Shown: positions 1 to 11,490, counted from the stretch's first letter. The stretch is DNA of 64,000 bases from Solicoccozyma terricola (GCA_001600875.1 BCLD01000005.1:62522-126521), one strand, 5' to 3'. The notes: generated from the sequence alone by a model not told the origin. A program made the numbers and translations.

Positions 1-154
1 AAAAGAAAAAGAAAACGCAGATGGAATTTTGGTTCGTTACAAGTGAAGGACATATCTCGTCAGGTTCTGGTCGATCTGCTTCGTGACTCTGACCTGCGTG
101 TTCATTGGAGTGGCATAAGTCTTACAACGAGATATTGGTGTCTCAATAATACTC

Positions 155-616
155 CTAGATCACGAGACCGGCCGAACCGGCGGCACCGTTGAGCTTGACA
201 CCGTACACAAGGAAGCTGGCGTCCATATTGTGCATGAGGTCACCCAGGTGGGTGGTGCCGGGAGGTTTCAATGTGATCTCCAGTTTCTTCTGGTCCCTCG
301 GCGGGGCGTTCTTGAAGGCCGTGAGAACGTTGAAGCGCAGGTTGCTCAACATGTGCCCACCGGTACCCTCATAGTCCTCCATCAGGTTAGAGCCCTTGTT
401 CCCGAGCGGGATAGTGACATTGATCTCTAAGATCGAGATGAGCAGCATGTTACGAGGGCTGGTCACGCAGTCGTCGCAACCTGAAGACCAGGTCGATTAG
501 ATCCTCTTCCGCTTGACTGCCTTTCCGGCGATGTCTACAGTGGTCGGCTTGAGACCAATTGGGATGTCGAAGTGCGCACCCATGCGAAAGACCGCGGCGT
601 CGAAGAGAGAGCACAT
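155..616 (-). pseudogene. Unidentified coding remnant, two reading frames
   Basis: Two adjacent stretches on the minus strand look protein-coding. One runs 616 to 497 and ends in a basic tail (KAVKRKRI then TAA). The other runs 466 to 155 and gives about 100 residues with alternating hydrophobic strands and no low complexity. They lie in different frames, so an intron or an indel separates them. I do not recognise the family. The next features to the right are repeats, so this is probably the edge of a decayed gene. Nothing upstream within the window supplies a convincing first exon. Confidence 0.25.
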
Positions 617-809
617 TCATGGTGTTATCGGCAAGACTGGCTTGCTGGGGGAGCAGCAAGGGAAGCAATGGGAGGAGCGGCGTCCATAGTCAATCGGACG
701 GGTAGCACAGGGACAAACCCTCTGGCGGTTGGGAACGGGCCTCGATTATGGGCGTGAGTGGCGTCGCTGGCGCTGCTTGCTCCGCAGCCAAACGTGCCGG
801 AGTCTGCAA

Positions 810-985
810 GGGTTTTAGAAAGAATGCTTGTGTGTATAGACTGGTGCTGTCTGGTCTACATCTGTCTGCTATATACACTTGAGCTGGAGGGAGTGAACCT
901 TCTAGGTCATTGGTGGAGATTTGTCCATCAGAACCCTGAGCAATCTCCAGAATGTTCTAGGAAATTTGCCATCAGAGTCGCCACT
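810..985 (+). repeat. Dispersed repeat F, copy 1 (inverted copy at 43965-44128)
   Basis: About 175 bp are similar along their whole length to the reverse complement of 43965-44128. Shared blocks include AGAAAGAATGCT near the start, CTTGAGCTGGAGGGAGTG in the middle and TAGGAAATTTGCCA near the end. A short third match lies near 7706-7745. The unit has no coding capacity. It may be part of an LTR, because the second copy sits directly beside an LTR-A. Confidence 0.6.
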
Positions 986-1136
986 CAACATCTGTAAACG
1001 AAGTTGGTGTAGGTTGTGTTGGAAGCTCTTCCTCTTCAGGCTCATATGCCCAGAACTGTCGCTTTGTTCGAGGGTTCTTGTAATTTAGGCACATTCCTGG
1101 ATTCAAGAACGTCCACTAGGGCTCGAGCAGGCTGGG

Positions 1137-1347
1137 TGTTCAAATAACCGTGTCTTTAGAGCTCTCTATCACTCCGGACAGGAGAACACTCCTACGGACA
1201 ATCGGAGAAATTGACCGGAGGAACGGTATCAGGTCAACCATTGCCCTCTAGCTGTCTCTTTGACTATAAAGTTCCAGGGAATGTCGAGCCAGAGGTCTTT
1301 TGTAGAGTGAACAACCATTTCATTTGTCAGGTTATGGGCCCATAGCT
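1137..1347 (+). mobile_element. Solo LTR, family LTR-B, with primer-binding-like tract
   Basis: The LTR runs from TGTTCAAATAACCG at 1137 to TTTGTCA at 1329 (193 bp) and is followed by GGTTATGGGCCCATAGC at 1330. The same tract follows an LTR end at 47562, so it is probably the primer-binding site of this family. Other copies lie at 6920-7045 (minus), 38188-38260 (plus), 43350-43539 (minus) and 47461-47561 (plus, 3' end only). The family shows strong blocks such as AGAGCGCTCTA and CTAGCTGTCTC. Confidence 0.65.
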
Positions 1348-2290
1348 CTCTTCAAGACCTACATCACTTCGCCAGGCTTAGTCGCTCGACATAGCTCGAA
1401 CCAAGCTGTGTCTGCTTCAAGGTCAATCAGATATCGTTCTCCCAACATTTCCAGGTTATCAAATGCTCACTATCAGTCGAAGTCAAAAAGATTTCAGTGG
1501 GTGGTTTAGTGGGCTCGAGAAATGGTGGAAATGTGAAAACGTAGGATTGAACGAGGAGTAAGACAAGCGACGAGTGCTGGCATTATAATATTTGCTCACT
1601 GTCCCTTTCCAGGTGCGTGTACACAAGCTCAAAATCAATACTGAGACCGTTAGCTGCGGTAGTGAAAGTTCGCCTGGCATAGAGGAATCATCCCCACCTG
1701 CCTATGGAACTCCCGCTGTTCCAAAAAGCACGAGCTTCATCTCACCCAGTAGTGGTCTTCAGCGAGAATATATCACCAGCGATCCCCAAAAGTAGTTGGC
1801 TGTCTTCGCTCTGCTTTCAAGCATACAACAAGTAGCTCGATATCAGCAGCTCGTATCCCACATGGTTTTGTGCTCCTTGCTGCGAGTCTCACACGAGAAC
1901 TCCTCGCAAACTGAAGATAGTTGCGCCGTCCTGCGGAAGTTTGAGATTTGTTTTGTCGGAGATTAAATGGTAAAATGACGTCTCAATCTGTATACACCTT
2001 TTTGTCTGTATTGGAGTATTGGAGTACATTCATTGACTCTGGCCTTCTTAGTGCGGCGCGACCCGCAGGCGTGGGAACGGATATGCAGGCGATGTTGTTC
2101 AGCACTGACGGATATTTTCTTTGTCACTGCTCATCTAGGTCGATGCAAAAGAATCGTTTCGCCTTTCACATCGCAAGGTTGTTGCGGTGCGTTACAGGAA
2201 GATGGAACATAGTGCAGATAAAACGCGCAGACTCAAATCATGGCACACAAATCGGGCAGATAAATCATGCCAAAAAGAATAAGCAAATGG
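1348..2290. other. No recognisable gene
   Basis: Open frames here are short and overlap on both strands. No domain, splice pattern or RNA gene stands out. This is probably decayed flanking sequence between two retroelement remnants. Confidence 0.5.
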
Positions 2291-2497
2291 TGTTACGAAT
2301 AAAGTGGTGGCAAAACTGGGAATGATATTCGGTGAAGTCTTTTACTACATCTCTAGCTCGATAACCTAGGTATTATGTAGTCCCAGACCAGTTCCCTCTG
2401 CCACACTTGCATCCTACCTTATACTGATGTATCCTAGACTGATCCAGGCTTGCTGACAGTGTTACGGACACGTGTCCATAAAAGCCCTATCTTAACA
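2291..2497 (-). mobile_element. 3' LTR of a copia element, family LTR-A
   Basis: Read on the minus strand it begins TGTTAAGATAGGGC at 2497 and ends TTCGTAACA at 2291 (207 bp). It directly follows the end of the pol frame, whose last codons overlap a purine-rich GAGGGGGAG tract. Other members are at 26240-26400, 35065-35287 and 43738-43955, all plus. Conserved internal blocks are GGACACGTGTCC, CTGGATCAGTCTAG and CTACATAATACCTAGG. Confidence 0.8.
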
Positions 2498-5215
2498 CTC
2501 CCCCTCGAGCTTGAGGTGGTTGCAGTCCTAGCTGTGTAGAATTCGATGCATGTCGAGGGACCGGAAGAGGCTTGGTGAGAATATCTGCCTGCTGCCTTCC
2601 GGTAACAATGTATTCGAGTTGTACTGTGTTACTCTCGATAAGTTCCCTGATAAGATGATGCTTTATGTCAATATGTTTCGTTCTCTGGCGTGTACTTGGG
2701 TTGATTGCCAAACGCATTGCCCCTTGATTGTCGACGTGGAGGATTGTAGGCCTACTCATCTTGAAACCTAGTTCCTTAGTAAATTCCTTAGCCACACCGT
2801 TTCTCGAGCCGCCTCTGCTGTCGCAATATATTCTGCTTCAACTGTTGATGAAGCTACTGTCTGTTGTCGTCTCGAGCACCATACAATTGGCGAATTGTTG
2901 AGTTTGAAGACATATCCTGTGGTGGACCTTCTTGTTTCGTGGCATCCTGCCCAATCTGCATCTACCCAGCCTTCCAAAGCTGTCCTTTCCATTCCTCCCA
3001 GCCTAAGACCTATGTCCCTCGTGTGTGCTAGGTAAGACGCAGTCCGAAGCGCCATCTCCCAGTGGTTTTCCAATGGATTGGCGGTGTGTCTTGCTAGGAA
3101 TGATGCGGCATAACTGATGTCCGGACGAGTGCAACCTGCAAGCCATTGCAGACACCCAATAATTTCTTGATAAGGTGATAAGGCCACTGATTCACCGTCC
3201 GCAACTGTTGTCTTCCCAAGAGGTGCCGCCCAATTTCGATTGTTTGCATGCTTGGGAAATCGCTCAAGCAGTCGATCGATGTATGCCGGTTGCGTAAGAA
3301 ATGCTTGCCTGTTTTTGCGATCACGAGTCACTTTCATTCCAAGGATGGTACTCACTTCTCCCATCTCTGAAAGTTTCCAGAAAGTCTTGAGCTTTTCCAG
3401 TAGCTTATCGATGTCGCCTTTAGTCTCTGCGGCTATGACAAAATCATCCACATAGACCAGAATGATTACTAGACCCTCCTTCCTTGATTTGGGTCGTGCA
3501 TAAAGGCCCCAGTCGGATTCAAGCCTATGGAATCCAATCGTTGATAATTTGTTACTGAGCTCCCTCCACCAGGTTCGCCCGGATTGCTTTAATCCATATA
3601 AAGCTTTCTTGAGCAATAGTCCATCGCAACCTTTCTTTGGAGTGACTCCTTCTGGATACTCCATATAGATATCGACATCAAGGGTGCCATTCAAGTACGC
3701 ACCTTCGACATCTGCTTGGTGAATCTCTAGATCTAGCGTTGCCGCGATTGTCAAGAGAATGCGCAAGGATGTTGTGCGTCCAACTGGTGCATATGTTTCT
3801 TCAAAGTCGATGCCGGGAACCTGAGAATAACCCTTGGCTACTAGCCTTGCTTTGTATTCGGCGATCTTGCCGTCTGCATTCCGCTTGATCTTTAGCACCC
3901 ACTTTGCTCCGACCTTCTTTCGGTCTTTCGGCATTAGGACCTCTTGCCAAGTGCCTTTACTTGTCAAGTTCTTTAACTCGTTGTCCATTGCCGCCTTCCA
4001 TTGTGGTCGATACGGTCCGGCTAGTGCTTCCTGTAGTGTTTTCGGCTCGTCTTTGTCAAACCCTGTTGATAACGCTCAACCTACTTCAGAAGCTAGATAT
4101 GCGGTGCGAGCATTTGGACCTGTGCTCGTCATGAAAGTGCTGCCTGTGAATCTAAGGGGAGGTTTCCTTGACCTTGCAGGGTTATGCCGGACTCCTTGCT
4201 CATCGACAAATGATGTTGATAAAGGTTCTTCGGGGAGATCCTCTTCCTCTGACACATAGTCCCAGCCAGGCCGAATTCGTTTGGGTCTGATCCTAGTCGG
4301 TGCTGTTGCCGGTACTTCCACATTTTCAGATTCTGCAACTTCATTGGTGTCTTCTGCAACGTTGTTATCACGATTTGGTTTGGGTTCGGATTCTTCTTCC
4401 TCCTCATCTTGGAGATCATTGAGATTTATCTCGGTTTCGCACGATACCGCGTTAGATCGAGTTTTGGTTTTCGGTAATGTTGGAAGAATTCCGGTTCTGA
4501 CTCCCGTTGCCAGTCGGACATCTCTAGACCATACTATCCGTCCGGTACTTTCCAGTCTCACAACCCATCCACTTACGTTCTCCTCCTGTCCGAGGAGTCT
4601 AGCTTCTACAGCTTTTGTCGTCTCGAAGCTAGCTTTTGGTCTGGTTTCTTTCGGGACATGTACAAAGCACATGCTGCCAAATCGTAATATTGAGTGAATG
4701 TGGGGTTGTCTTCCGGTGAGTTTAAACCATGAGGAGACTCCATCGTCTCCTTTGCTGATCTTCATCATGATGGTTGCAGAGTACTTTGCCGCAAAGTCCC
4801 AGTAACTATGACCTAGTCCAGAGTCGACTGTCATAGTTCCTATCATCTCCTTTGAAGTCCGCATAAAACGTTCGATTGTTCCATTGAGTTCTGGCGTGTA
4901 TGTTGTTGAGAGCTGATGAATGATACCCTTCCTGCGATACCACTCATTTGCCTCGCCCTTGACAAACTCTACGCCATTATCTGATCGAATAAACCGGACC
5001 TTCTCACCCAGTTGCCGCTCTATCTTCGCGACAAATGTCTTTAATGCCTCTAGCGATGGCTTCCTGCCAGCCATGGGTATTACCGCGCAGACCTTTGAGT
5101 AATCGTCCATCATTGCTAAGAAGTGATCATTGCCTCTGAGGGAAGGTGTGAATGGTTCTGCCACATCGACGTGAAGGTCATAATTGCTGGGACTTTGCGG
5201 AGGAGTACTCTGCAA
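2487..5215 (-). pseudogene. pol: Ty1/copia Pol, integrase to RNase H, disrupted
   Basis: The polyprotein fragment reads integrase, reverse transcriptase, RNase H. The integrase core keeps HVDVAEP, RSDNGVEF and the E of NGTIERFMRT. The reverse transcriptase has QADVEGAYLNG, LYGLKQSGRTW and the catalytic YVDD of VYVDDFVIAA. RNase H has VDADWAG and VASSTVEAEYIA. It is not functional as it stands. A TGA near 4076 replaces a Trp codon that is intact in the related copy at 6612-6870, and a one-base frameshift near 2785 separates RNase H from its C-terminus. Protease and Gag are missing: at about 5186 the sequence switches to an inverted copy of the same pol. Confidence 0.9.
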
Positions 5216-5890
5216 CCATCATAATGAAGCTCAACAAAGGAAACAATGGAGTGAGCGAATGGTTCAAACTCACCGGAAGACAACCCAACATTTGCTCAAT
5301 ATTACGGTTCGGCAGCATATGCTTTGTACATGTCCCAAAAGAAACAAAACCAAAGGCTAGCTTCACGACAACAAAAGCTGTGGAAGCTAGACTACTTGGA
5401 CAAGAGGAGAATATGACTGGATGGGTTGTGACACTGGAAAGCACTGGATGGATTGTATAGTCTAGAGACGTCCGACTGGCATCGGGAGTCAGAACTGGAG
5501 TTCTTCCAGCGTTTACACAAACTAAAACCCGATCTCGGATGATATTGTGAAAACGGCGGTAAATCTCGATGATCTCCAAGATGAGGAGGAGGGAGAACCC
5601 AACGTCAAACCAAATCGTGATGACAACATTGCAGAAAACAACCACGATGAGCGGATACAGCATTGACTAGGATCAGACCCGAACGAATCAGGCCTGACTA
5701 GGGCTATGTCTCGGAGGAAGAGGGCCCCCCGGAAGAACCTCAACCAACATTATTTGTCGATGAGCAAGGAGTCTTTGTAAGGACAACGAAACCTCTCAGA
5801 TTCACTAGCAACACTTTCATGATGAGCACGACCTGTCCAAATGCTCTCACCACCTATCTAGCTTCTCAAGTAAGTTGGGCAATGTCAGGT
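5186..5890 (+). pseudogene. Inverted partial copy of copia Pol (late integrase region)
   Basis: The plus-strand translation starts at WDFAEEYSATI and follows the minus-strand element at 4810-4076 residue by residue (FKLTGRQP, LRFGS, FVHVPKET, AVEARLLGQEEN). It then decays, with a TAG near 5458 and later frameshifts. It ends near 5890 at the region matching ASEVG. The two copies face head to head with about 375 bp of unique pol between them. Many differences are transitions or changes to A or T, in line with an older, unselected copy. Confidence 0.85.
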
Positions 5891-6013
5891 GACGCTTCTA
5901 CGATGTAACAAATCGGTACGAAGAAGAGACGACAGATGACGGATTTCGGGATCCCTCGCTGTTGGATTCAGATCTACCCGCTAAGACAAGCGAAGTGATG
6001 AGGGAGGTTCGTC

Positions 6014-6098
6014 GGGTACCGAAGAATGAAGGAGGATGTGTTGGGTACCGAAGAATGAGGGGAGATGTCTCGGGTACCGAAGATTGAGGGGAGATGTC
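6014..6098. repeat. 29-bp tandem repeat, three copies
   Basis: The block GGGTACCGAAGAATGAGG recurs with exactly 29 bp between starts (6014, 6043, 6072) and small changes between copies. It lies in a stretch (5891-6532) with no recognisable gene. Confidence 0.8.
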
Positions 6099-6532
6099 GA
6101 AAGCGAAAAGGGTAGCTAGTCCTGGAGCCGATCGAAGAAGTGATGATGATGATGATACGTGCGCAGACGATGTATACTCCGCAAGACTGTGTCTAATACA
6201 AGGTGAAGAAGGAGGAAAAGTCATCTGCCGAAAGACAGGAGAGACTCCCTATATATACAAGGCGTATCTCGCGTAGCGAGATAGAGAAGAGAGAAAAAAG
6301 GAAAACCGGGCCGAAAAGATGCGTAGCAGCAGCGAGAGAACCAATCGGCTGTCGCGATCGCGTTGGTGAATGCGGTGACTCCGGTGAATACCTTCGGAGC
6401 GGTGAATCCTGGCGAGTGTGTAACTTCTTATTGAGCATTGCCTGGACCTTGGGACCTGACTTGGCAGGTGGCCCTAAAGCCGTCATTGCGGGTTTACAGG
6501 AATGTGGATAAGGAATGCCGGTCGAGAAGGGC

Positions 6533-6611
6533 TGTTGGAAATGACATAGCGCCCGGAATTGCTAATCAGTAGTTCGGACTGCTTTTTAGAGAAGTAGTTA
6601 TATTCGTAACA
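6533..6611 (+). mobile_element. 79-bp TG...CA element, copy 1
   Basis: It starts TGTTGGAAATGAC, ends TTCGTAACA, and matches 48316-48394 at 76 of 79 positions by eye. Both copies are preceded by a purine tract (GAGAAGGGC here, GAGAGGGGC there), like a polypurine tract before a 3' LTR. No target duplication is visible. It is either an unusually short LTR or an internally deleted one. Confidence 0.6.
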
Positions 6612-6870
6612 GATACGGTCCAACTAGTGCCTCTTGTAGTGCTGTCGGCTCGTCTTTGTCAAACCCTGTTGATAACGCCCAACCTACTTCAGAAGCTAGA
6701 TAGGCAGTGCGAGCATTTGGACCTGTGCTCATCATGAAAGTGCTGCCAGTGAATCTAAGGGGAGGTTTCCTTGTCCTTACAGGGTTATGCCGGACTCCTT
6801 GCTCATCGACAAATGATGTTGATAGAGGTGCTTCGGGGGGATCCTCTTCCACTGAGACATTTCGGTTCAT
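6598..6870 (-). pseudogene. Copia Pol fragment (integrase/RT linker)
   Basis: About 85 residues match the linker of the element at 2487-5215 (STSFVDEQGVRHNP, RKPPLRFTGSTF, TGPNARTAYLASEVGWAL, FDKDEPTALQEA). It keeps the Trp codon that is a stop in that element. It is cut on the left by the 79-bp TG...CA element. Confidence 0.85.
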
Positions 6871-6919
6871 GTGGATGACCAGCTCATTGCCTGCAATTCT
6901 CGCTCAATGCTGTTTATAT

Positions 6920-7045
6920 CAGAGAGACAGCTAGAGGACAATGGTTGACCTGATACCGTTCCTCCGGGCAGTTCTCCGATTGTCCGTAGGAGTTGTCCTA
7001 CTGTCCGGAGTGATAGAGCGCTCTAAAGACACGGTTATTTCAACA
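6920..7045 (-). mobile_element. Partial LTR-B
   Basis: This is the reverse complement of the LTR-B start, ending at 7045 with TTATTTCAACA. It is almost identical to 43430-43539 (block CAGCTAGAGGACAATG). The distal part of the LTR is missing. Confidence 0.75.
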
Positions 7046-7046
7046 C

Positions 7047-7347
7047 TGTCAGGATCACTCAATGCCATCACAAGAGGTTATAACTATATTTTGGTGCAGT
7101 GGCTATCCATTCACAATTCCACATGGTAGCGATGCCAGGTCCTTCCAGGCCCTATGTCATCAGTTCGAATCCGGCCACCGAGCGAGTCCAAAAATTCTGG
7201 AATATATGTCGTCCCAATCTTCACCTCTGAACTCTCTGCAGTTATGTGATACACACTTGAGCGAGGGGGCTGTCAGGATCACTCAATGCCATCACAAGAG
7301 GTTCTAACCATACTTTGGTGCAGTGGCTATCCATTCACAATTCCACA
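7047..7347 (+). repeat. 77-bp direct repeats flanking a tRNA-like segment
   Basis: Copies at 7047-7123 and 7271-7347 start TGTCAGGATCACTCAATGCC and differ at only a few positions. Between them is CAGTTCGAATCCGGCCACC (about 7168-7186), which resembles a tRNA B box and acceptor end. I could not fold a convincing tRNA. A tRNA-derived SINE remnant is possible. Confidence 0.6.
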
Positions 7348-7410
7348 GAAGCCCGGAACATGAAGCCCGGAACGTGGAAGCCCGTAACATGCGAGCCCGG
7401 AACATGGAAG
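7348..7410 (+). repeat. Minisatellite, about four 14-16 bp units
   Basis: GAAGCCCGGAACAT-like units repeat about four times directly after the second 77-bp repeat. Confidence 0.7.
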
Positions 7411-8330
7411 TCACCTGGTCTGTTTGTTTAAACGGGTGCATCCACCTTTGCCACCATCCAGAACAGGTACATAAGGAAACCAAGATCACTATTGTAGACA
7501 ACCCTCTTGCACTTTTTCCTCAGGAAAGATTATCTATCATACGTCAATACCCTTGTCATACAAACAAGGTTGGACTATCACACCACTCCTAAGTCATCAA
7601 GTCATCACGGCGTCCAGTCATAGACGGCAACTCTTAGTCAGCAAAAGACAAGAGGCCTTCAGTTCCTAGTCAAGTCCTTGGTGGTAGTCCTAAGGTCCGT
7701 GACACATTGCTGGAGAATCCTCCATCAGAACCCTGAACAGCATTTGACAGGTCGGAGCTTCCATTTTTGAAGGGTCATCTGAGCGATCTTGTCTTGGACG
7801 TAGCTCACTCGGGTGTCTTCAGTAGATGAGGCTCTTGCTTCAATATCACCCTCGTAATGAAATGAGGCCTTGGTGCAAAGAGTGAAAGGACAAAATGTTT
7901 GGCACCCGTATGATTGTGTGGGTGTGTTGACAGGAGGACTGCACCCATGTTGTCGTTCAGGTTGGATAGTGGGTCTCTCATTACATGTTACTCGCCTTGC
8001 GCCCCCCCCCAACCCTTCTCTCCCCCCAAATCCTCAAAATGCTTGCGTCCGATCAGGGGCAGCAGAACGCTGGATGTGTAGTGTAATACCAGAGTGTACG
8101 AGACTCGGTCTCGAACGTTTCCCCCCTTCCGGTATATTCCAGGGCACCTGATCAATGGGTAATCAGCGTTCGCTTCCGACTTGCATCCCTGCATACTACT
8201 ATTACTACTACCACGCCGGATATATAAGGCAAAGCATGCACGAGGCACTTGCTATCATTCAACCTTTCTTTCTCATTGCCCGCGACATCTTCCCGCAACC
8301 CACCCTCAGCACGCCTTTCTAGGACCCTCA
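7411..8330. other. Intergenic, no recognisable gene
   Basis: It contains a short match to repeat F (7706-7745) and otherwise nothing I can assign. The right end is the upstream region of the DUF2235 gene. Confidence 0.5.
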
Positions 8331-8331
8331 C

Positions 8332-8339
8332 TATAAATA
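8332..8339 (+). promoter_or_regulatory. TATA box of the DUF2235 gene
   Basis: TATAAATA lies about 110 bp before the first ATG of the hydrolase. It is followed by a clean intron (8374-8440: GTATGC donor, CTTCTAAT branch-like motif, TTTCTCAG acceptor) that would fall in the 5' leader or between a short first exon and the body. Confidence 0.45.
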
Positions 8340-8444
8340 AGCGTAGAAGATCTACCACCAGTTTGTGCGATCGGTATGCATTGTTTCCCTAGAATGAATA
8401 CCTGCTTCTAATATTTTGTGGTCCTCAATTCGTTTCTCAGCGAT

Positions 8445-10649
8445 ATGCAAGAGGGACATGTTGTCGATGCAGGTGAACCTAGGAACCTTGTTGTTGTACT
8501 GGACGGCACCAGCAACCAGTTTGGGAAGAAAAACAGCCACTGTGTTGAACTCTACAGCCACCTGGAGAAGTCGGCTGCTCAACGCACCTACTACAATTCG
8601 GGAATTGGGACCTACATCAATCCATCCGCATTCCTCCGGCCCTCCGTCCAATGGCAGAAAGTCTGCAATGACGTTGACATGGCGTTTGCTTATCGACTGA
8701 GGTCGTACATCTTGGGCGCATATCGCTGGCTCTCGGATCACTACCGTGATGGTGACCGCATCTTCCTGTACGGATTCTCTCGAGGGGCCTATGAAGTCCG
8801 CGCACTGGCCGCCATGATAGGCAAGGTCGGGCTGATACATACAGGAAATAAAGAGCAAATACCATTTGCTTACGATCTGTACGCCGATCCAAAGAGCGAC
8901 GAACTCGCGGAAAAATTCAAGCAATATTTCTCACGCGACGTTCCTAGCATCCATTTCGTTGGGATCTGGGATACCGTCGCCTCGGTGGGACTCTTCCGAA
9001 CTGTGATCTTGCCTGGAGTAAAGCAAGGCATCAATATCAAGACTATTCGGCATGCCGTGTCGCTGGATGAACGCAGAACCAAATTTCAACCGCTGCTGTA
9101 TCTCGAGGAAGGCAAGGGGGAAGCAGATACAGTCGTGGCCCCAACCTCGGACAAACATCCCGACCTCAAAGAAGTTTGGTTCGCTGGCACTCATTCGGAC
9201 GTCGGTGGAGGAAACTTGGAGAATCTCAAGTTGCAGCTTGGAGACGTCCCTCTTTTGTGGATGGAATGGGAATCGCTGAAGGCTGGCATTCATCTTAATT
9301 CCGAAGCGCCCCCCCCTCGGGTATTTCCGCATTTGAAACAGCCTACTCCGTCGTTACGAGGGTGTTGGTGGTTGATGGAGTGGGTTTCATATTCGACTTT
9401 TGAGCTGCATAAACGGAAGGCAGGGGTTCATGATACTGCACTTTAGGCTCTTTCATCACGGTCGAGGGAGAACATTATCGAGGCATCATAAGTTCCACCA
9501 GGGCGTTTTTTGGATACTCATTCACAATGCCAGGGAGGAAAGCCCAGGAAAATTTCCGTTTCCTTGGCTTCGTCGAATATTCACAAGGGACCGGTGAGTG
9601 TCGGTAGGCATCCAGTCTGGGTTTTGAGAATACTACCCGAGCGGCGGTGTCCCAGCGCCGAACTCTACACGCCTGCGGCAGTCCGGACGATTCCTCCGAC
9701 CTGGGAAATGCTCAGAAGCTTATCAAACTTGCCTTTCGCCTCTTTGTGGAACGATCCTGCTTTACGCGCCATTATGGAGTGGGATATGTTCGACAGGTCG
9801 GAAAGCGAAATCGACTGCCTTGTGGCCAACAGCGGCGACTCGTCCCCTGGTCATCACAGCCTCCGATCCGCTGCCATCGTACGGCTGATGTATGTTGCCC
9901 TTTTCTCGGACAAGGCTCTCAGCCGGTTTGAAAGCAGACACGTCGAGGCAACTTCCGATCTCCTTGAAAAAGGGGTAAGCGGCTTCTTTTTGCAGCCCAG
10001 GAGAGTACTCCAGAAATTGACTAATTTTCCAAATGCACGAGCGCACATGGTATCCGAGGCTTATCTCGCCCGCTTAACTCGTTGGATGAACAACGAGGGA
10101 TCCAGTGATTGGCTCATCAAGGATGCAGCACTGTCTGTGCTTGAAGGACTCCTTCAAGAATCACCAGGACCATCAGAAGATGATGCGGAAGGCGGTCCGA
10201 GTGGCGTCAGGCCCACATGCTTCGCGACATTCCCTGTGCCGCAAGACATCATCGCGGCCCTTATGATGTTGATCGGTAATTCCTGGTGGACTTGCAACGA
10301 CCGAGCTCTCAACGTAGTCATTTTGTTATGGAAGCGGGAAAACGAGAGACAACAGCTACTGCAAGCCAATTTCGTCGACAGGTGCTTCGCATTTGCTTGT
10401 GAGGAAGAATGGACCCGGCTACCCCGTGGTCAGCTGTTCGACATGCTACTCACTTTGGACAACCAAACCTTCAGAGAGCATGTATCCTATCGGCACTACC
10501 AGCAACTCGAACGTTTCGTGCAATGTAGTCCAGCAGATATGGCATGCCGGGAAGAGGATCAGCAAAAAGCACGAGCTCTGTTATCACGTTTTGAGGGCGC
10601 CGGCCTGAACGTGGAGTCACCAGCCGTCGAGAATGGGGGCAGTGATTGA
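8445..10649 (+). CDS. DUF2235 (Tle1-like) alpha/beta hydrolase
   Basis: The hydrolase domain is clear. LVVVLDGTSNQFG is near the N-terminus, LYGFSRGAYEVRALA carries the nucleophile Ser (GxSxG), FVGIWDTVASVG carries the Asp, and WFAGTHSDVGGG lies at the His end. HGRGR and HKFHQGV complete the domain. The family includes phospholipase-type effectors, and in fungi it is often multicopy. The next part, to GGSD-stop at 10649, is helical and unassigned. The ATG at 8445 is the first after the leader intron acceptor at 8440. The frame changes twice. A 62-nt intron (9595-9656, GTGAGT to CCCAG) explains the second change. The first, between about 9361 and 9448, fits either an 85-nt intron 9362-9446 or a one-base indel. 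The indel is plausible because the skipped stretch (WWLMEW) still looks like the family. Membrane or cytosolic action is unknown. Confidence 0.8.
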
Positions 10650-10766
10650 ATACCCAGGCCACCGCTATAGTGTAGGACTTGTCTTACTTGTTCTAAGCGG
10701 GCTTGCAGAAGCAGGAATGGATTTCAGCGGAATCAAGTTTGGTGGTTGCTCTTCGCTCGATTTGCA

Positions 10767-10822
10767 TTCTCCTTCAAGGAGCTGTAACTCAAGCTTCTCC
10801 TTCAAGGAGCTGTAACTCAAGC
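10767..10822. repeat. 28-bp perfect tandem duplication
   Basis: TTCTCCTTCAAGGAGCTGTA plus eight more bases occurs twice in tandem (10767-10794 and 10795-10822). Each unit contains the palindrome CTCCTTCAAGGAG. A second perfect tandem pair of 20 bp lies at 11013-11032/11033-11052. The stretch 10650-11282 otherwise holds no recognisable gene. Confidence 0.85.
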
Positions 10823-11282
10823 GTACCTTGATGACGACAGAGGACACTTCGGGGGAAAGGTTTTATGGATATCCGATGTTGGCCTGAGCGAGTAAGGGTT
10901 CGTCCAAGACATGCTCTCGCCGCTCATCCCCCCTCTGGCTGGATCGAGACTCGGTTCAGAAGTCGTGCTACGATGATACCGCAGCTTGGCATTGCGGATC
11001 GGTCGAACACGAACGCCAGTATCTCCAATACGACGCCAGTATCTCCAATACGGCGTTCAGCATACCCAACGCGGATTTCGCAGAACAATGCAGCTCCAGA
11101 CAGTACGGCCCGGACGGTATGGCAATTAGCCAGAGTTCCCCGTCCGTTCTACGTACTTAAGGTAGCCTTTTGTACAACCCTTGTATTGCTCTCCTTCCTC
11201 GAGCGCCTGGATCTCGATGGTTGATGGTAGCTCGATTTCGCCACAAATCGCTTCACTGAAAAGTGTCCAGACTTCTAATCAA

Positions 11283-11490
11283 TGAAGTAAGAGGAATGGA
11301 CTGTGATCTCTGCCTCAGCAACTATTGTGATGTTGTTTAAGAGAGTAGTTACAAGAGAGCGGATCTCTGCCTCAGTAACTATAGTGATGTTGAAGAGAGA
11401 AGAGCCCTTTGGTGGTGAGGGGAGTAAAGCAGTTGAAATGGACGCCACGTTGCAATGATATTAACCTAAACACGTGAGACATCAGAAACA
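11283..11490 (-). mobile_element. Diverged LTR-C
   Basis: Blocks AAGAGGAATGGACTG, GATCTCTGCCTCAGCAACTA and CACGTGAGACATCAG correspond to the LTR-C copies near 62.9 and 63.8 kb. Like the 63.7-kb copy it carries the internal duplication with TAGTTACAAGAGAGC. The ends are decayed and no target duplication is visible. Confidence 0.7.

Noticed and set aside
8352..8924. Long minus-strand frame opposite the DUF2235 gene
   Set aside because: It is an antisense shadow of the hydrolase; only the plus frame shows family motifs.
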